Assembly (NCBI RefSeq): GCF_002119525.1
Contig: NZ_CP017916.1
Location: forward strand, 2,666,001-2,730,000
Source: Vibrio syngnathi
GTDB taxonomy: Bacteria > Pseudomonadota > Gammaproteobacteria > Enterobacterales > Vibrionaceae
Reading direction: 5' to 3'
Length of the DNA stretch: 64,000 nt
In this document: positions 37,796 through 46,587 of the stretch, in pieces
Position numbering within the stretch: position 1 is the stretch's first letter
How the letters are laid out: every line of letters starts with the position of its first letter
Translations under genes and position numbers: made by a program
The notes under the pieces: generated by a model
Databases searched by the model: none
Seen by the model: the letters and a program-made list of their open reading frames with translations, nothing else
What the model was told of the DNA's origin: nothing

Positions 37796-38617
37796 TTACT
37801 TCGTTTGTTGTGGTAATTCGTCTTTGTAGTGACCGCGTTTGTATGCCCACACCATCATCAGCACACCGATGATAACCATTGGCAGTGACAAAATTTGTCC
37901 CATAGAGATAAATCCACCGAACAAACCTAGATGAGCATCAGGTTCACGTACGTATTCTACTAAGAAGCGGAATGTACCATATCCTGCTAGGAATAACCCT
38001 GATACAGAACCAAGAGGGCGCGGCTTTTTGATGAACCAGTTCAAGATGAAGAACAGCACAATACCTTCAAGCGCCATCTCATAAAGTTGAGATGGGTGAC
38101 GAGGAAGTGGTCCACCGTTGGGGAAGACAATTGCCCATGGCACATCAGTCACTCGGCCCCAAAGCTCACTGTTCATGAAGTTACCTAAACGACCCATGCC
38201 CAAACCAAATGGAACCAATGGTGCGATCATGTCTGCCACACCAAAGAAGGTTCGACCGTTCTTTTTCGCATACCAGAACATCGCAGTGATAACACCAAGC
38301 AAACCACCATGGAAAGACATACCACCTGTCCATACCTTAAAGAGGTAAAGAGGGTCGGCTAGGAAAAGGTCAAAGTTATAGAAAAGTACGTAGCCAATAC
38401 GACCACCCAGCACCACACCTAGAAAGCCTGCAAACAGCAAATCTGATACTTGCTCTCGAGTCCAACCACTATCAGGTTGATCTGCTCGGCGATTTGCTAG
38501 CCAAAGAGCAAACATAAAGCCAACAAGGTACATTAAGCCGTACCAGCGAACTGAGATTGGTCCTAGTTCAATAAGAACAGGATCGATATTTGGGAATTCG
38601 ATAAAACCCTGAGACAT
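37796..38617 (-). CDS. lgt: Prolipoprotein diacylglyceryl transferase
   Basis: A 273-residue inner-membrane enzyme that adds diacylglycerol to the lipobox cysteine. Seven or so membrane segments. Family motifs are [20 protein letters not shown] (the Lgt signature) and HPSQLYE. I place the start at the ATG at 38617, since GAGAG lies 6 bases before it; the frame runs 9 codons upstream to a TTG. It lies between the TauE/SafE gene and thyA. Confidence 0.96.
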   Translation of the reverse strand: MSQGFIEFPNIDPVLIELGPISVRWYGLMYLVGFMFALWLANRRADQPDSGWTREQVSDLLFAGFLGVVLGGRIGYVLFYNFDLFLADPLYLFKVWTGGMSFHGGLLGVITAMFWYAKKNGRTFFGVADMIAPLVPFGLGMGRLGNFMNSELWGRVTDVPWAIVFPNGGPLPRHPSQLYEMALEGIVLFFILNWFIKKPRPLGSVSGLFLAGYGTFRFLVEYVREPDAHLGLFGGFISMGQILSLPMVIIGVLMMVWAYKRGHYKDELPQQTK

Positions 38618-38674
38618 ACTTGGCTCTCTATCTAAATTGATCAACGGTTAGCTCAATAACTAACAGAAAAGACA

Positions 38675-39466
38675 CTACAGCAGCATTGTTGCTGCTATAA
38701 ACATTAAAAATACCGCAAAAAATTTCTTCAGCACAGGGGTAGGCAGTTGAGTGGCCAGTTTCGCCCCCACTCGAGTAGTTAGAACTGAAGTACAAGATAT
38801 CGAGATCAAAGCCGGTAGATAAACATAACCTAAGCTATACGCAGGGAGATCATCGACAGAAGAACCATGCCAAATGAAACCTAGCATTCCCGAAATCGCG
38901 ATAACACAACCGCACACCGAAGATGAGCCTACGGCTTTACGCATTTCCACACCGTGATGGTTAAGGAAAGGCACCGATAAAGATCCACCGCCAATACCCG
39001 CTAAACTTGATACCAAACCAATACCGCCACCACACAACACGGTTTTAGCTGAACCCGGCATCGATTTTTGGCTCTTAGAGCGAATCGACAACAGCATTTG
39101 CAACGCCAATACCAAGACAATCACACCAAAGACTTTTGGTAGATATTGAGCTGGAATCACATCGGCCACGAAAGAACCGAGGAAGCCACCGATCACTACA
39201 CCTGGCATCAACCATTTAACGACAAATATCTCTACGTTACCCAATTTTAAATGGTTAATCGCAGACGATCCTGACGTAACTATGATGGTTGATAGCGAAG
39301 TAGCCAATGCCATTTGCATCGCAAACTCTTGAGGGATACCCGCTTTAGGAAGTAAAAACAGTAAGGCAGGAACCACCAGCAAACCACCACCAATGCCTAG
39401 CAAGCCAGCTAAGACACCAACAATAGCACCAAGGCCTGCTAGCAAGCCTATCAGTTCATATGACAC
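38675..39466 (-). CDS. TauE/SafE family membrane transporter
   Basis: A 263-residue membrane protein of the TauE/SafE (sulfite exporter) family. About eight membrane segments in two repeats, with GLLGIGGGLLVVPAL and SLAGIGGGSLSVPF as the paired family motifs. The substrate is unknown. It lies 8 bp after ptsP and 57 bp before lgt; in E. coli ptsP and lgt are adjacent, so the gene is an addition at this place. The start is GTG with AGGA 6 bases before. Confidence 0.88.
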   Translation of the reverse strand: MSYELIGLLAGLGAIVGVLAGLLGIGGGLLVVPALLFLLPKAGIPQEFAMQMALATSLSTIIVTSGSSAINHLKLGNVEIFVVKWLMPGVVIGGFLGSFVADVIPAQYLPKVFGVIVLVLALQMLLSIRSKSQKSMPGSAKTVLCGGGIGLVSSLAGIGGGSLSVPFLNHHGVEMRKAVGSSSVCGCVIAISGMLGFIWHGSSVDDLPAYSLGYVYLPALISISCTSVLTTRVGAKLATQLPTPVLKKFFAVFLMFIAATMLL

Positions 39467-39474
39467 GTTAAATC

Positions 39475-41724
39475 CTATTTTTTACCTGCTCGAATGAAGC
39501 CTGTAAACTCACGCTCTTCGAAATAGTTCAGCATCATACTATAGATGTCACTACCATACGGTTTTGAAAGTGCCTTATTTGCCAAATCCTGTAATTCAAC
39601 CAAGTGCGATTGGCGAATCAAATATTTGGTTCTGGCGACGTTCGAGGTATTCATACTTAACGTCTCATACCCCAACCCAATCAATAGCAGCGCGCCCATC
39701 GGGTCACCGGCTAGCTCGCCACAGATACACACAGGCAATTGATATTGCTTACAAGTATCATGAATGTGTTTTAATGCCATGATCACCGCTGGGTGCATGG
39801 ATTCATAGACATCAGAGACTCGTGAATTGTTCCGATCAACCGCTAATAAATATTGCGTTAAGTCGTTGGTACCGACTGAAACAAAGTCGACCTTATCAGC
39901 AATCAGCGGCAGTATGTAAAGCATAGATGGCACTTCGATCATGATACCAACGCGAGGCATACGCACTCGGTTATCAAGCTCGTATACTTCATCGTAAGCC
40001 TGTTCAATAAGCAGAACCGCATCATCCAGCTCCTGAGCACCTGAGATCATCGGTAATAGAATACTTAAATTCTGACTATCACAGCTAGCACGCAACATGG
40101 CGCGTAGTTGAATAATAAAGATATCTGGGTGATCGAGTGTAAAACGAATACCACGCCAACCAAGGAATGGATTATCTTCTTCGATTGGGAAGTAAGGTAA
40201 CGCTTTATCCCCACCAATATCCAAGGTTCGCATCACCACTTGCTTCTCTGGGTAGCTCGCGAGTACAGAACGGTATTGCTTGAATTGTTCGTCCTCTGAC
40301 GGAAACCTCTGCTGCAACAAGAAAGAAATTTCGGTTCGATACAGGCCCACCCCATCAACGCCTTGATTGATAGCGATGTTAGTGTCAGCACTCAAACCCG
40401 CATTAAGCAGAATCTCAACTTGCTTGTCGTCTTGCGTTTTTGCCGGTAAGTACAGATCTCGATTGACCATAGAAGAGAGCTCACTCTCCTCTAGAATCAG
40501 CCCTTGATATTCTTTGAGCAGGTTTTGAGTCGGCTCAATAAAGATCTCACCACTATACCCGTCAACAATCGCTTGCTTACCATTAGCTTGAGCAAGATTT
40601 AGGTTAACCCCCATAACAGAAGGAATACCCAAAGCTCGAGATAAAATCGCTGCGTGCGAGTTCGCCGCCCCTTCCAAGGAAATAACCGCTAATAGTTTTT
40701 CTTTGGGAATAGACGCTAATACAGAGGCCGTTAACTCACGAACCACCAAAATAATCGGTTTATCTAATGTGCGGAGTTCATGTTCAGAGTTGTGGAGGAA
40801 ATAGAGCAGTCTTTGCCCAAGCTCTCGGACGTCTTGCGCTCTCTCTCGAAGGTACACATCTGACATACGAGCAAAACGGTTAGAGTAACTCTCAACAACC
40901 TGTCTCAATGCCCAATCGGCTTTATCGCCTTTCTGAATTTGGCTCTTGAGATCCTTACGCAACATGGGATCGTTGAGTAAGTGAGTGAACAGGTCAAAGA
41001 TCGCCAACGCGTCTTTATTGATTTCGCTATCTAAGCGCTTTCGCATCCGCTTAAAGTCATTGAGGGCGTTTTCAACCGCTACCGCCAATAACTCATGTTC
41101 TCTCTCTACATTGAGCGTAGAAGCAGGATAAACATCGGTAAGTTCAGGCTGAGTGTTGTCCCACCACAGGTCACCAATCGCCACGCCCGATGAAGCAGCG
41201 ATACCTTTGGTCGCAGGTAGCTTCTGTTGCTCTAATAGCCAATGGCCTTGAGTTTGAGCGTGCGCCACAATAACTGCAAGTTGAGCTGAGAGAGTGACAA
41301 GGAAGGATTCTTCCATCTCACTGAATAAACGAGGAGACTTCTGCTGAATGACCAATACGCCAAGCACTTGCTTGCGATGGATAATCGGAGTGCCGAGAAA
41401 AGCGTGATAAACCTTTTCTCCAAGTTCTGGAAAAAACTTATAAGCAGGATGAGCAGACGCTTGCGCAAGGTTGATAGGTTCAGCACTTCTTTTAACCAGG
41501 CCAACCAGACCTTCGTCAAAACCAATATGAATGCTATTACCTTGGAAGATCAGGCCTTGAGTTGCCATCAACTCAAGGCGCTGCATATCATTATTTGCCA
41601 AATACACGGTGCAACATTCCGTCTGCATCGCGCTGCATGTCTCTTTAACCAAAATATCAAGAGCCGTCGACACATCTTCAACTCTTGATACGTGTTCAAC
41701 TATTTCCCTTAGTTGGCTGAGCAT
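39475..41724 (-). CDS. ptsP: PTS-Ntr enzyme I (phosphoenolpyruvate-protein phosphotransferase)
   Basis: A 749-residue protein that begins the nitrogen PTS phosphorelay to NPr and EIIA-Ntr. The N-terminal GAF domain (about 1-160) senses glutamine and alpha-ketoglutarate in E. coli. The phospho-histidine is in GAANSHAAILSRALGIP. The PEP-binding barrel shows GVGLYRTEISFL, MRTLDIGGDKALPYF and GIMIEVPS. It starts 2 bp after rppH, with AGAGGT before the ATG, so the two are translationally close. Confidence 0.97.
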   Translation of the reverse strand: MLSQLREIVEHVSRVEDVSTALDILVKETCSAMQTECCTVYLANNDMQRLELMATQGLIFQGNSIHIGFDEGLVGLVKRSAEPINLAQASAHPAYKFFPELGEKVYHAFLGTPIIHRKQVLGVLVIQQKSPRLFSEMEESFLVTLSAQLAVIVAHAQTQGHWLLEQQKLPATKGIAASSGVAIGDLWWDNTQPELTDVYPASTLNVEREHELLAVAVENALNDFKRMRKRLDSEINKDALAIFDLFTHLLNDPMLRKDLKSQIQKGDKADWALRQVVESYSNRFARMSDVYLRERAQDVRELGQRLLYFLHNSEHELRTLDKPIILVVRELTASVLASIPKEKLLAVISLEGAANSHAAILSRALGIPSVMGVNLNLAQANGKQAIVDGYSGEIFIEPTQNLLKEYQGLILEESELSSMVNRDLYLPAKTQDDKQVEILLNAGLSADTNIAINQGVDGVGLYRTEISFLLQQRFPSEDEQFKQYRSVLASYPEKQVVMRTLDIGGDKALPYFPIEEDNPFLGWRGIRFTLDHPDIFIIQLRAMLRASCDSQNLSILLPMISGAQELDDAVLLIEQAYDEVYELDNRVRMPRVGIMIEVPSMLYILPLIADKVDFVSVGTNDLTQYLLAVDRNNSRVSDVYESMHPAVIMALKHIHDTCKQYQLPVCICGELAGDPMGALLLIGLGYETLSMNTSNVARTKYLIRQSHLVELQDLANKALSKPYGSDIYSMMLNYFEEREFTGFIRAGKK

Positions 41725-41726
41725 GC

Positions 41727-42245
41727 TTAACCTCTACGCAATTTGCGTTTTCCTTTTGTTTTTCGCTCTTTAAACGGCATTGCTAAAGATGCGAATTCTT
41801 TCATCGCTCGACGGTAAACATCTCGCTTGAAAGATACAACTTGTCGAACTGGGTACCAGTAACTCACCCAACGCCAACCATCAAACTCAGGTGTGCTTCC
41901 ACGCTGCATATTGATATGCGATTCATCGCAATCTAAGCGTAAAAGAAACCACTTCTGTTTTTGTCCAATACAGACAGGTTTAGAATCCCACCGAACCAGT
42001 CGTTTGGGCAGCTTATAGCGTAACCAATGACGACTTGTCGCGACGATCTTTACATCCTTTTTAGTAAGGCCAACCTCTTCATACAACTCGCGGTACATTG
42101 CCTGTTCCGGAGTCTCACCTTCATCGATCCCCCCTTGAGGGAATTGCCATGAATGTTGCCCGTATCGTTTAGCCCAGAAGACCTGACCATGGTTGTTACA
42201 GATTACAATACCAACATTTAATCGGTAACCATCGCCATCTATCAC
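41727..42245 (-). CDS. rppH: RNA pyrophosphohydrolase
   Basis: A 172-residue Nudix hydrolase that removes pyrophosphate from the 5' end of mRNA and so starts RNase E decay. The Nudix box is [17 protein letters not shown] followed by YEEVGL; WQFPQG and [11 protein letters not shown] are RppH-specific. Start is the GTG at 42245: AGAGG lies 7 bases upstream and the protein then begins [12 protein letters not shown] like E. coli RppH. The open frame extends 21 codons further without homology. The upstream gap holds a DnaA-box cluster. Confidence 0.95.
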   Translation of the reverse strand: MIDGDGYRLNVGIVICNNHGQVFWAKRYGQHSWQFPQGGIDEGETPEQAMYRELYEEVGLTKKDVKIVATSRHWLRYKLPKRLVRWDSKPVCIGQKQKWFLLRLDCDESHINMQRGSTPEFDGWRWVSYWYPVRQVVSFKRDVYRRAMKEFASLAMPFKERKTKGKRKLRRG

Positions 42246-42291
42246 TGGCCAACCTCTATCTAAATTTTTAATTACACTGATTTTTCCACAT

Positions 42292-42759
42292 ATCCCCAAT
42301 CGGAGCAAACTTAGTGACGTGACAAGCGCTATATTTATGAATAATAACTACGAATATGGATAAGTTTTGCTCAAATCTTAGTTACCCACACAAGAGTGAG
42401 ACATAGACCACATTTATTCACCTTTTCTGTGAATAACTATGTGAAGAATTACCTTCAATCGTTTTTTTTAATCCATAGATTCATCAACACTAAAAACAAC
42501 CAACCAGCCAACCCTATTTTATTTCATTAAAAATCAACAAATTAAATTTGAAACTTAATTTTAAAAAACAATAGAAATGTAAAGGATCCTTTAGAAACTC
42601 AACATGGTCAAAGATCAACCACTCCGATGTTTATCCACACAGGTAAGTGAAAGATTCATTTTGACCCCCATTTAGCAAGCATTTTATCGACCTTAAACCC
42701 CTGTTTATTTATACACTAAATTAATATTTCAATTAATTAGCTTCATGTCCTGTGGATAA
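42292..42759. promoter_or_regulatory. DnaA-box cluster, DARS2-like locus
   Basis: The 616-bp AT-rich gap between rppH and mutH holds two perfect DnaA boxes, TTATCCACA at 42631-42639 (+) and its complement at 42751-42759. Variants are TTTTCCACA (42292), TTACCCACA (42382), TTATTCACC (42414) and TTATTCACA on the minus strand (42428-42436). An IHF consensus match AATCAA-N4-TTA lies at 42532-42544. E. coli DARS2, which exchanges ADP for ATP on DnaA, lies in the same mutH-rppH gap, as I recall. Confidence 0.6.
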
Positions 42760-42861
42760 CCATGAGTTTGATCCCTTTTCTAGCAAGGCGATCATTTCTT
42801 AACCAGTCGTCATATGGTGATAACTTCTGGTAAAATCATTTTTTTGATCATGCCTTTTATT

Positions 42862-43527
42862 ATGAAACCAGAACCACAAACACAACAAGAGCTGTTAGAC
42901 AGAGCATATGCTATTGCAGGAATGACCTTCAAAGAGCTCGCCGATGAAGCCGATATGGTTGTACCAAACGACCTAAAGCGAGATAAAGGCTGGGTTGGAC
43001 AACTATTGGAATGGCACTTGGGTGCGCCAGCTGGCAGTAAACCAGAACAAGATTTTGCCAAGCTCGGGATCGAGCTAAAAAGTATCCCGATTGGTTATTC
43101 AGGGAAGCCACTCGAAACCACCTTTGTTTGTGTCGCGCCATTGATGGGCGTGCAAGGCATAACGTGGGAAACCAGTCACGTTCGAAACAAGCTGTCTAAA
43201 GTGTTGTGGATCCCGGTAGAGGGAGAAAGAGAGATCCCGCTGACAGAAAGGCATGTAGGATCCCCTTTATTGTGGACACCAAGCCAGGCTGAAGACGAAC
43301 TATTGAAAAGAGATTGGGAAGAGTTGATGGAATTGATCGTGTTGGGTAACGTTGAGCAGATAACAGCAAGGCACGGCGAAGCACTGCATTTGCGACCAAA
43401 AGCGGCCAACAGTCGTGTGTTAACAGAAGCTTACGGTGCAAGTGGAAAACCAATAAAGACCAAACCTCGTGGTTTTTATCTACGAACTCAATTCACCCAC
43501 AGATTGCTGACGACCCATTACGCATAG
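42862..43527 (+). CDS. mutH: DNA mismatch repair endonuclease MutH
   Basis: A 221-residue methyl-directed endonuclease that nicks the unmethylated strand at hemimethylated GATC sites. The catalytic D-E-K set is in [14 protein letters not shown]. Other matches are [12 protein letters not shown] and [21 protein letters not shown]. The start is taken at the ATG at 42862 ([11 protein letters not shown]), as in other Vibrio MutH; the frame extends 16 codons upstream with no good ribosome binding site. It is divergent from rppH. Confidence 0.95.
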   Translation: MKPEPQTQQELLDRAYAIAGMTFKELADEADMVVPNDLKRDKGWVGQLLEWHLGAPAGSKPEQDFAKLGIELKSIPIGYSGKPLETTFVCVAPLMGVQGITWETSHVRNKLSKVLWIPVEGEREIPLTERHVGSPLLWTPSQAEDELLKRDWEELMELIVLGNVEQITARHGEALHLRPKAANSRVLTEAYGASGKPIKTKPRGFYLRTQFTHRLLTTHYA

Positions 43528-43626
43528 AGGTTTATATCTAGCGTAGATAGGCTAAAAGATCAGTACGTTATAAACCGTCTCAATTTAGAAGTAATTTCTC
43601 ACTACAACGCTCGTTAAAAATACTCT

Positions 43627-43938
43627 CTAATGAGGTTTGAGCGCCAGTTCAATATCACAGTAGCTTTGGCTTGGCTCATTACCAAACTCATCATAGGCGT
43701 TGTGTAAGCGAAGATACGCCTTTTCAAAACCGAGCCGGAGCAACTCTTCTTTCACTTGATCCAAGGATCCAAAGTGAAGCGGCTCACCGTCTTGCTTTAC
43801 CGGTTCTAGCTTGTGTTTATATTCCACTGCTAATAGATATTCCGAGATATCGGAGCAGCCAATAACGTATACCTTTGGTGTTTGATAAGAGTCTTTGTGC
43901 TCTCCATGTAACCACATGTCTAATTGATGCTTTTGCAT
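43627..43938 (-). CDS. Small conserved hypothetical protein (DUF6482-like)
   Basis: A 103-residue soluble protein with GGGAGG before the ATG. It begins MQKHQLDMWLHGEHKDS and contains VIGCSDISEYLLAVEYKH and the ELLRLGFEKAYLRLHNAYDEF segment. No signal peptide or membrane segment. It resembles the DUF6482 family; the function is unknown. Two 19-bp direct repeats lie 50-90 bp upstream. Confidence 0.7.
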   Translation of the reverse strand: MQKHQLDMWLHGEHKDSYQTPKVYVIGCSDISEYLLAVEYKHKLEPVKQDGEPLHFGSLDQVKEELLRLGFEKAYLRLHNAYDEFGNEPSQSYCDIELALKPH

Positions 43939-43990
43939 AGCCAGCCTCCCTTGCTCTATAAAGCGTAGTAGAACTCTTTTTCTTTACTAG

Positions 43991-44031
43991 ATAACGACTT
44001 AAAAAAGCACACATAACGGCTTAAAAAAGCA
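43991..44031. repeat. Two 19-bp direct repeats upstream of the DUF6482-like gene
   Basis: ATAACGACTTAAAAAAGCA (43991-44009) and ATAACGGCTTAAAAAAGCA (44013-44031) differ at one base, with a 22-bp period. They may be operator sites or a local duplication. Confidence 0.6.
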
Positions 44032-44060
44032 AAAAAGAGAAGCAAGTGCTTCTCTTTTTT
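44031..44060 (-). terminator. Terminator of the DUF1127 gene
   Basis: Perfect 14-bp stem AAAAAAGAGAAGCA/TGCTTCTCTTTTTT with loop AG; works on both strands. Confidence 0.88.
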
Positions 44061-44152
44061 GGCCAGTTCTAGTTCAAAAGCTTGCACTTCCGACGCCACA
44101 ACTATCGCTGATATTTATCTTAAGGGGTGAAAGGCGCTATCACCCCACAAGA

Positions 44153-44404
44153 TTACGTCGGTATTCGCGCGCTTAAGACTCGACGAAGGTGACGGACTCG
44201 ACGTTCAATCGTAACGACTTCAGGTTCAGAAAAACCAATTGGTCGACCATCGGGTTCAAGGCCAATATCTCTCAATAAATGAGTATTGTTCCATGGTAGA
44301 TCGTATGAACTACGACGAACTTTTCGTTGCCATTCACGTTCTTCACGACGAAGGTCTGCACGGATAAGGACTGTTGCTAGTTTTAAGTATACTGAGTGAC
44401 GCAT
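44153..44404 (-). CDS. DUF1127 family small protein
   Basis: An 83-residue, arginine-rich protein with GGAGAG before the ATG. It contains EREWQRKVRRSSYDLPW and NNTHLLRDIGLEPDGRPIG, the latter matching the DUF1127 core (L..DIGL). Long DUF1127 proteins of this type are common in Vibrio. In other bacteria short DUF1127 proteins affect phosphate and RNA metabolism; a role here is unknown. A small 40-residue gene lies 109 bp upstream on the same strand. Confidence 0.78.
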   Translation of the reverse strand: MRHSVYLKLATVLIRADLRREEREWQRKVRRSSYDLPWNNTHLLRDIGLEPDGRPIGFSEPEVVTIERRVRHLRRVLSARIPT

Positions 44405-44513
44405 AATAACTCTCCAGTTGTAAAATAAACTGAGGAAAAATAGCGTGTTAAATAGTATGAGGGCTTCTCACTTAGCTGCTATTTTTCCGCAGCCAAATAA
44501 GGGTACGGATCTA

Positions 44514-44636
44514 TTAGTTAGGTTTATCTTGGGCGTTTCGATCGGCCATGGCTGATGTTTGTGACATAACAGTCACCATGTCAGTACACGGATCAAACGA
44601 CGCGCAAATATGCTGTATAAAATCGAAATGTTTCAT
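44514..44636 (-). CDS. Small 40-residue protein of unknown function
   Basis: An ORF of 40 codons beginning MKHFDFIQHICASFDP, with a very good ribosome binding site (GGAGG, 5 bases before the ATG). It has two cysteines (CASFDPC) and a methionine-rich centre (DMVTVMSQTSAM). The frame stays open upstream to 44795, but that extension has no start signal. It may form a unit with the DUF1127 gene. I see nothing else in 44637-44906. Confidence 0.6.
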   Translation of the reverse strand: MKHFDFIQHICASFDPCTDMVTVMSQTSAMADRNAQDKPN

Positions 44637-44907
44637 TTGCGCCTCCAAACTAACTAAAAAATCCAAAAAGAAATGAGATAATAAAAGCAAATAAGTCTTT
44701 GTTAAACCATTGCTTTCACGGTTAAAGTCTAACCAAGTGAGTATATTATTCAACCGATAATTGATTAACAATTTCAAAACAAATGATTCACCCAAAATAT
44801 TAGTTGCATATTACTTTATATATAACATATTCACTATGATTATATAAAATCACAGAACATCTATCTTAGGGCTCTCTCTATAGAACAGCGGACTATCCTT
44901 CAGAAAC

Positions 44908-44933
44908 AAAAAAGCCACGTATGATACGTGGCC
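44908..44933 (-). terminator. Terminator of vpsR
   Basis: GCCACGTAT/ATACGTGGC stem followed on the minus strand by T6. Confidence 0.85.
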
Positions 44934-44976
44934 CTTAAATTTTCACTCACCGGATAGAATCAATGAATAGAACGTT

Positions 44977-46311
44977 CTAAACAACGCCCTCAGATATAAG
45001 ACCATGTTTATTGAGTAAGCGGTACATAGTTGCGCGTGAAACTCCAAGCTCCTTAGCGGCCAAAGACACTTGACCACCATAAGATTCCAACACTATAAGT
45101 AAAGCATCTCGCTCTGAACGCTCTCGAATACTCTTCAAGCTTCGGCGTTCATCATTCTGTTTTGGTAAATCCAGTTGATGATCCTCAATGATCACAGCAT
45201 CAGACATCAACACAACACGCTTAATCTGATTCATCAATTCACGAACGTTGCCAGGCCAATGGTAGCGACTCATCGAGCGGATAGCATCGTCTGAAAAGCT
45301 CTTCGCTTGCGCATTAAACTCTTTTGAGTACTCACGCAGAAAATGATTCGCTAGCACTGAAATATCACTCACACGTTCTTTTAAGCTAGGAACATGAATA
45401 CGCAGAACATTGATGTAATGATAAAGCTCTTCATTGAAGTCGCCCTCGATCAATGCCTTTTCAATATCAGAAGAGTTAGCAGCCAAAATGCGAACATCAA
45501 CCGACTTAGCTCCCTTCGTGGTTTCAATTTTCCCTTCTTGTAAAAAGCGTAAAAGGTTCAATTGTTGATTACGAGGCATCGCTAGGACATCGTTGAGCAA
45601 GAGGGTTCCACCATCGGCTTCTTCCAACATACAAGGCGCTGCCGTTGGTGGGGCTGAGATACCAAACATCTCAGTCTCTATCCTCATTTCAGATAGAGCA
45701 CGGCAATTCACAGTTAAAAATGGTTTCTGAGCTCGCGATGAATTTTGATGAATGGAACGTGCAATTGTCTCTTTTCCTGTCCCACTCTCACCGTAAATCA
45801 AAATACTGACATCTGTGGGGCCAATTCGCTTTACTTGGTCTCTCAAGCGTTTCACCGCCACAGAATCACCGAGTAGGCCCATATTGTTGTTAATACCGTA
45901 GTTTGGCCATACTTTCTGCTCAAGTTTGAGCATACCCAGTTGATGACCAATGGTACTCAATAGCTGAGCATCAGGGATTGGTGCCGTGAAAAAGTCGATA
46001 CAGAAGTTAACGATAAATTGGCAGATTGTATCTGAGCTCAATTGCGATTCACGGATAAAAGCAAGCCATCGAACTTGCTTGTTGTTGCTCACGAGGTTAG
46101 CGATACCATTAAGGCTAAACTCATCATGACTAAGATCCACAATGCCAATGCAGGGGCCAATATCAGTAATTAAGACATCGGCTTTTCGTAAATCTGCACA
46201 CTGGGTACATTGCCACCCAACTTGCTCTAACACTGATAACCAGGGTTCGTACGCACCACCAACGACGATAAGAGAACCTGGTAAGGAATCCATCTTAAAT
46301 TGAGTTCCCAT
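44977..46311 (-). CDS. vpsR: Biofilm master regulator VpsR (NtrC-type)
   Basis: A 444-residue regulator of the NtrC family that activates exopolysaccharide genes in response to cyclic-di-GMP. The receiver-like domain has aspartate 59 in IGIVDL, the same number as in V. cholerae VpsR. The AAA+ domain (about 145-370) has Walker A GESGTGKE. The sigma-54 contact motif GAFTGA is absent: the place reads MFGISAPPTAA. Walker B is also altered (GGTLLLNDVL). VpsR is known to work with sigma-70 RNA polymerase. The C-terminal Fis-type helix-turn-helix (LAAKELGVSRATMYRLL) binds DNA. AAGGA lies 6 bases before the ATG. Confidence 0.95.
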   Translation of the reverse strand: MGTQFKMDSLPGSLIVVGGAYEPWLSVLEQVGWQCTQCADLRKADVLITDIGPCIGIVDLSHDEFSLNGIANLVSNNKQVRWLAFIRESQLSSDTICQFIVNFCIDFFTAPIPDAQLLSTIGHQLGMLKLEQKVWPNYGINNNMGLLGDSVAVKRLRDQVKRIGPTDVSILIYGESGTGKETIARSIHQNSSRAQKPFLTVNCRALSEMRIETEMFGISAPPTAAPCMLEEADGGTLLLNDVLAMPRNQQLNLLRFLQEGKIETTKGAKSVDVRILAANSSDIEKALIEGDFNEELYHYINVLRIHVPSLKERVSDISVLANHFLREYSKEFNAQAKSFSDDAIRSMSRYHWPGNVRELMNQIKRVVLMSDAVIIEDHQLDLPKQNDERRSLKSIRERSERDALLIVLESYGGQVSLAAKELGVSRATMYRLLNKHGLISEGVV

Positions 46312-46527
46312 CCTTCTTCCTTATTCTTTTTTTATTTTTTTCAATCAGGCTAACACGAGTTAAACGAATCATACGGGAACAAAGTTGCCGCAAGATCGTA
46401 TTCAGATCCGATACGTATAGTAATGAGACTATCTTAGATTTTTTGTCTCAATGGTAAGACTATGTCATAAATAATCATTTTTCGAATCAAGAGTGCGGTA
46501 CGAGCTAGGTTTTGACGCTAAAAACCG

Positions 46528-46553
46528 AAAAAGCCACCCGAAGGTGGCTTTTA
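46528..46553 (-). terminator. Terminator of lysS
   Basis: AAAAGCCACC/GGTGGCTTTT stem with a TTCG loop (minus strand) and a T run. Confidence 0.9.
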
Positions 46554-46587
46554 AATTACACGGGCAGTAACACCCCATAAGCGAAAA

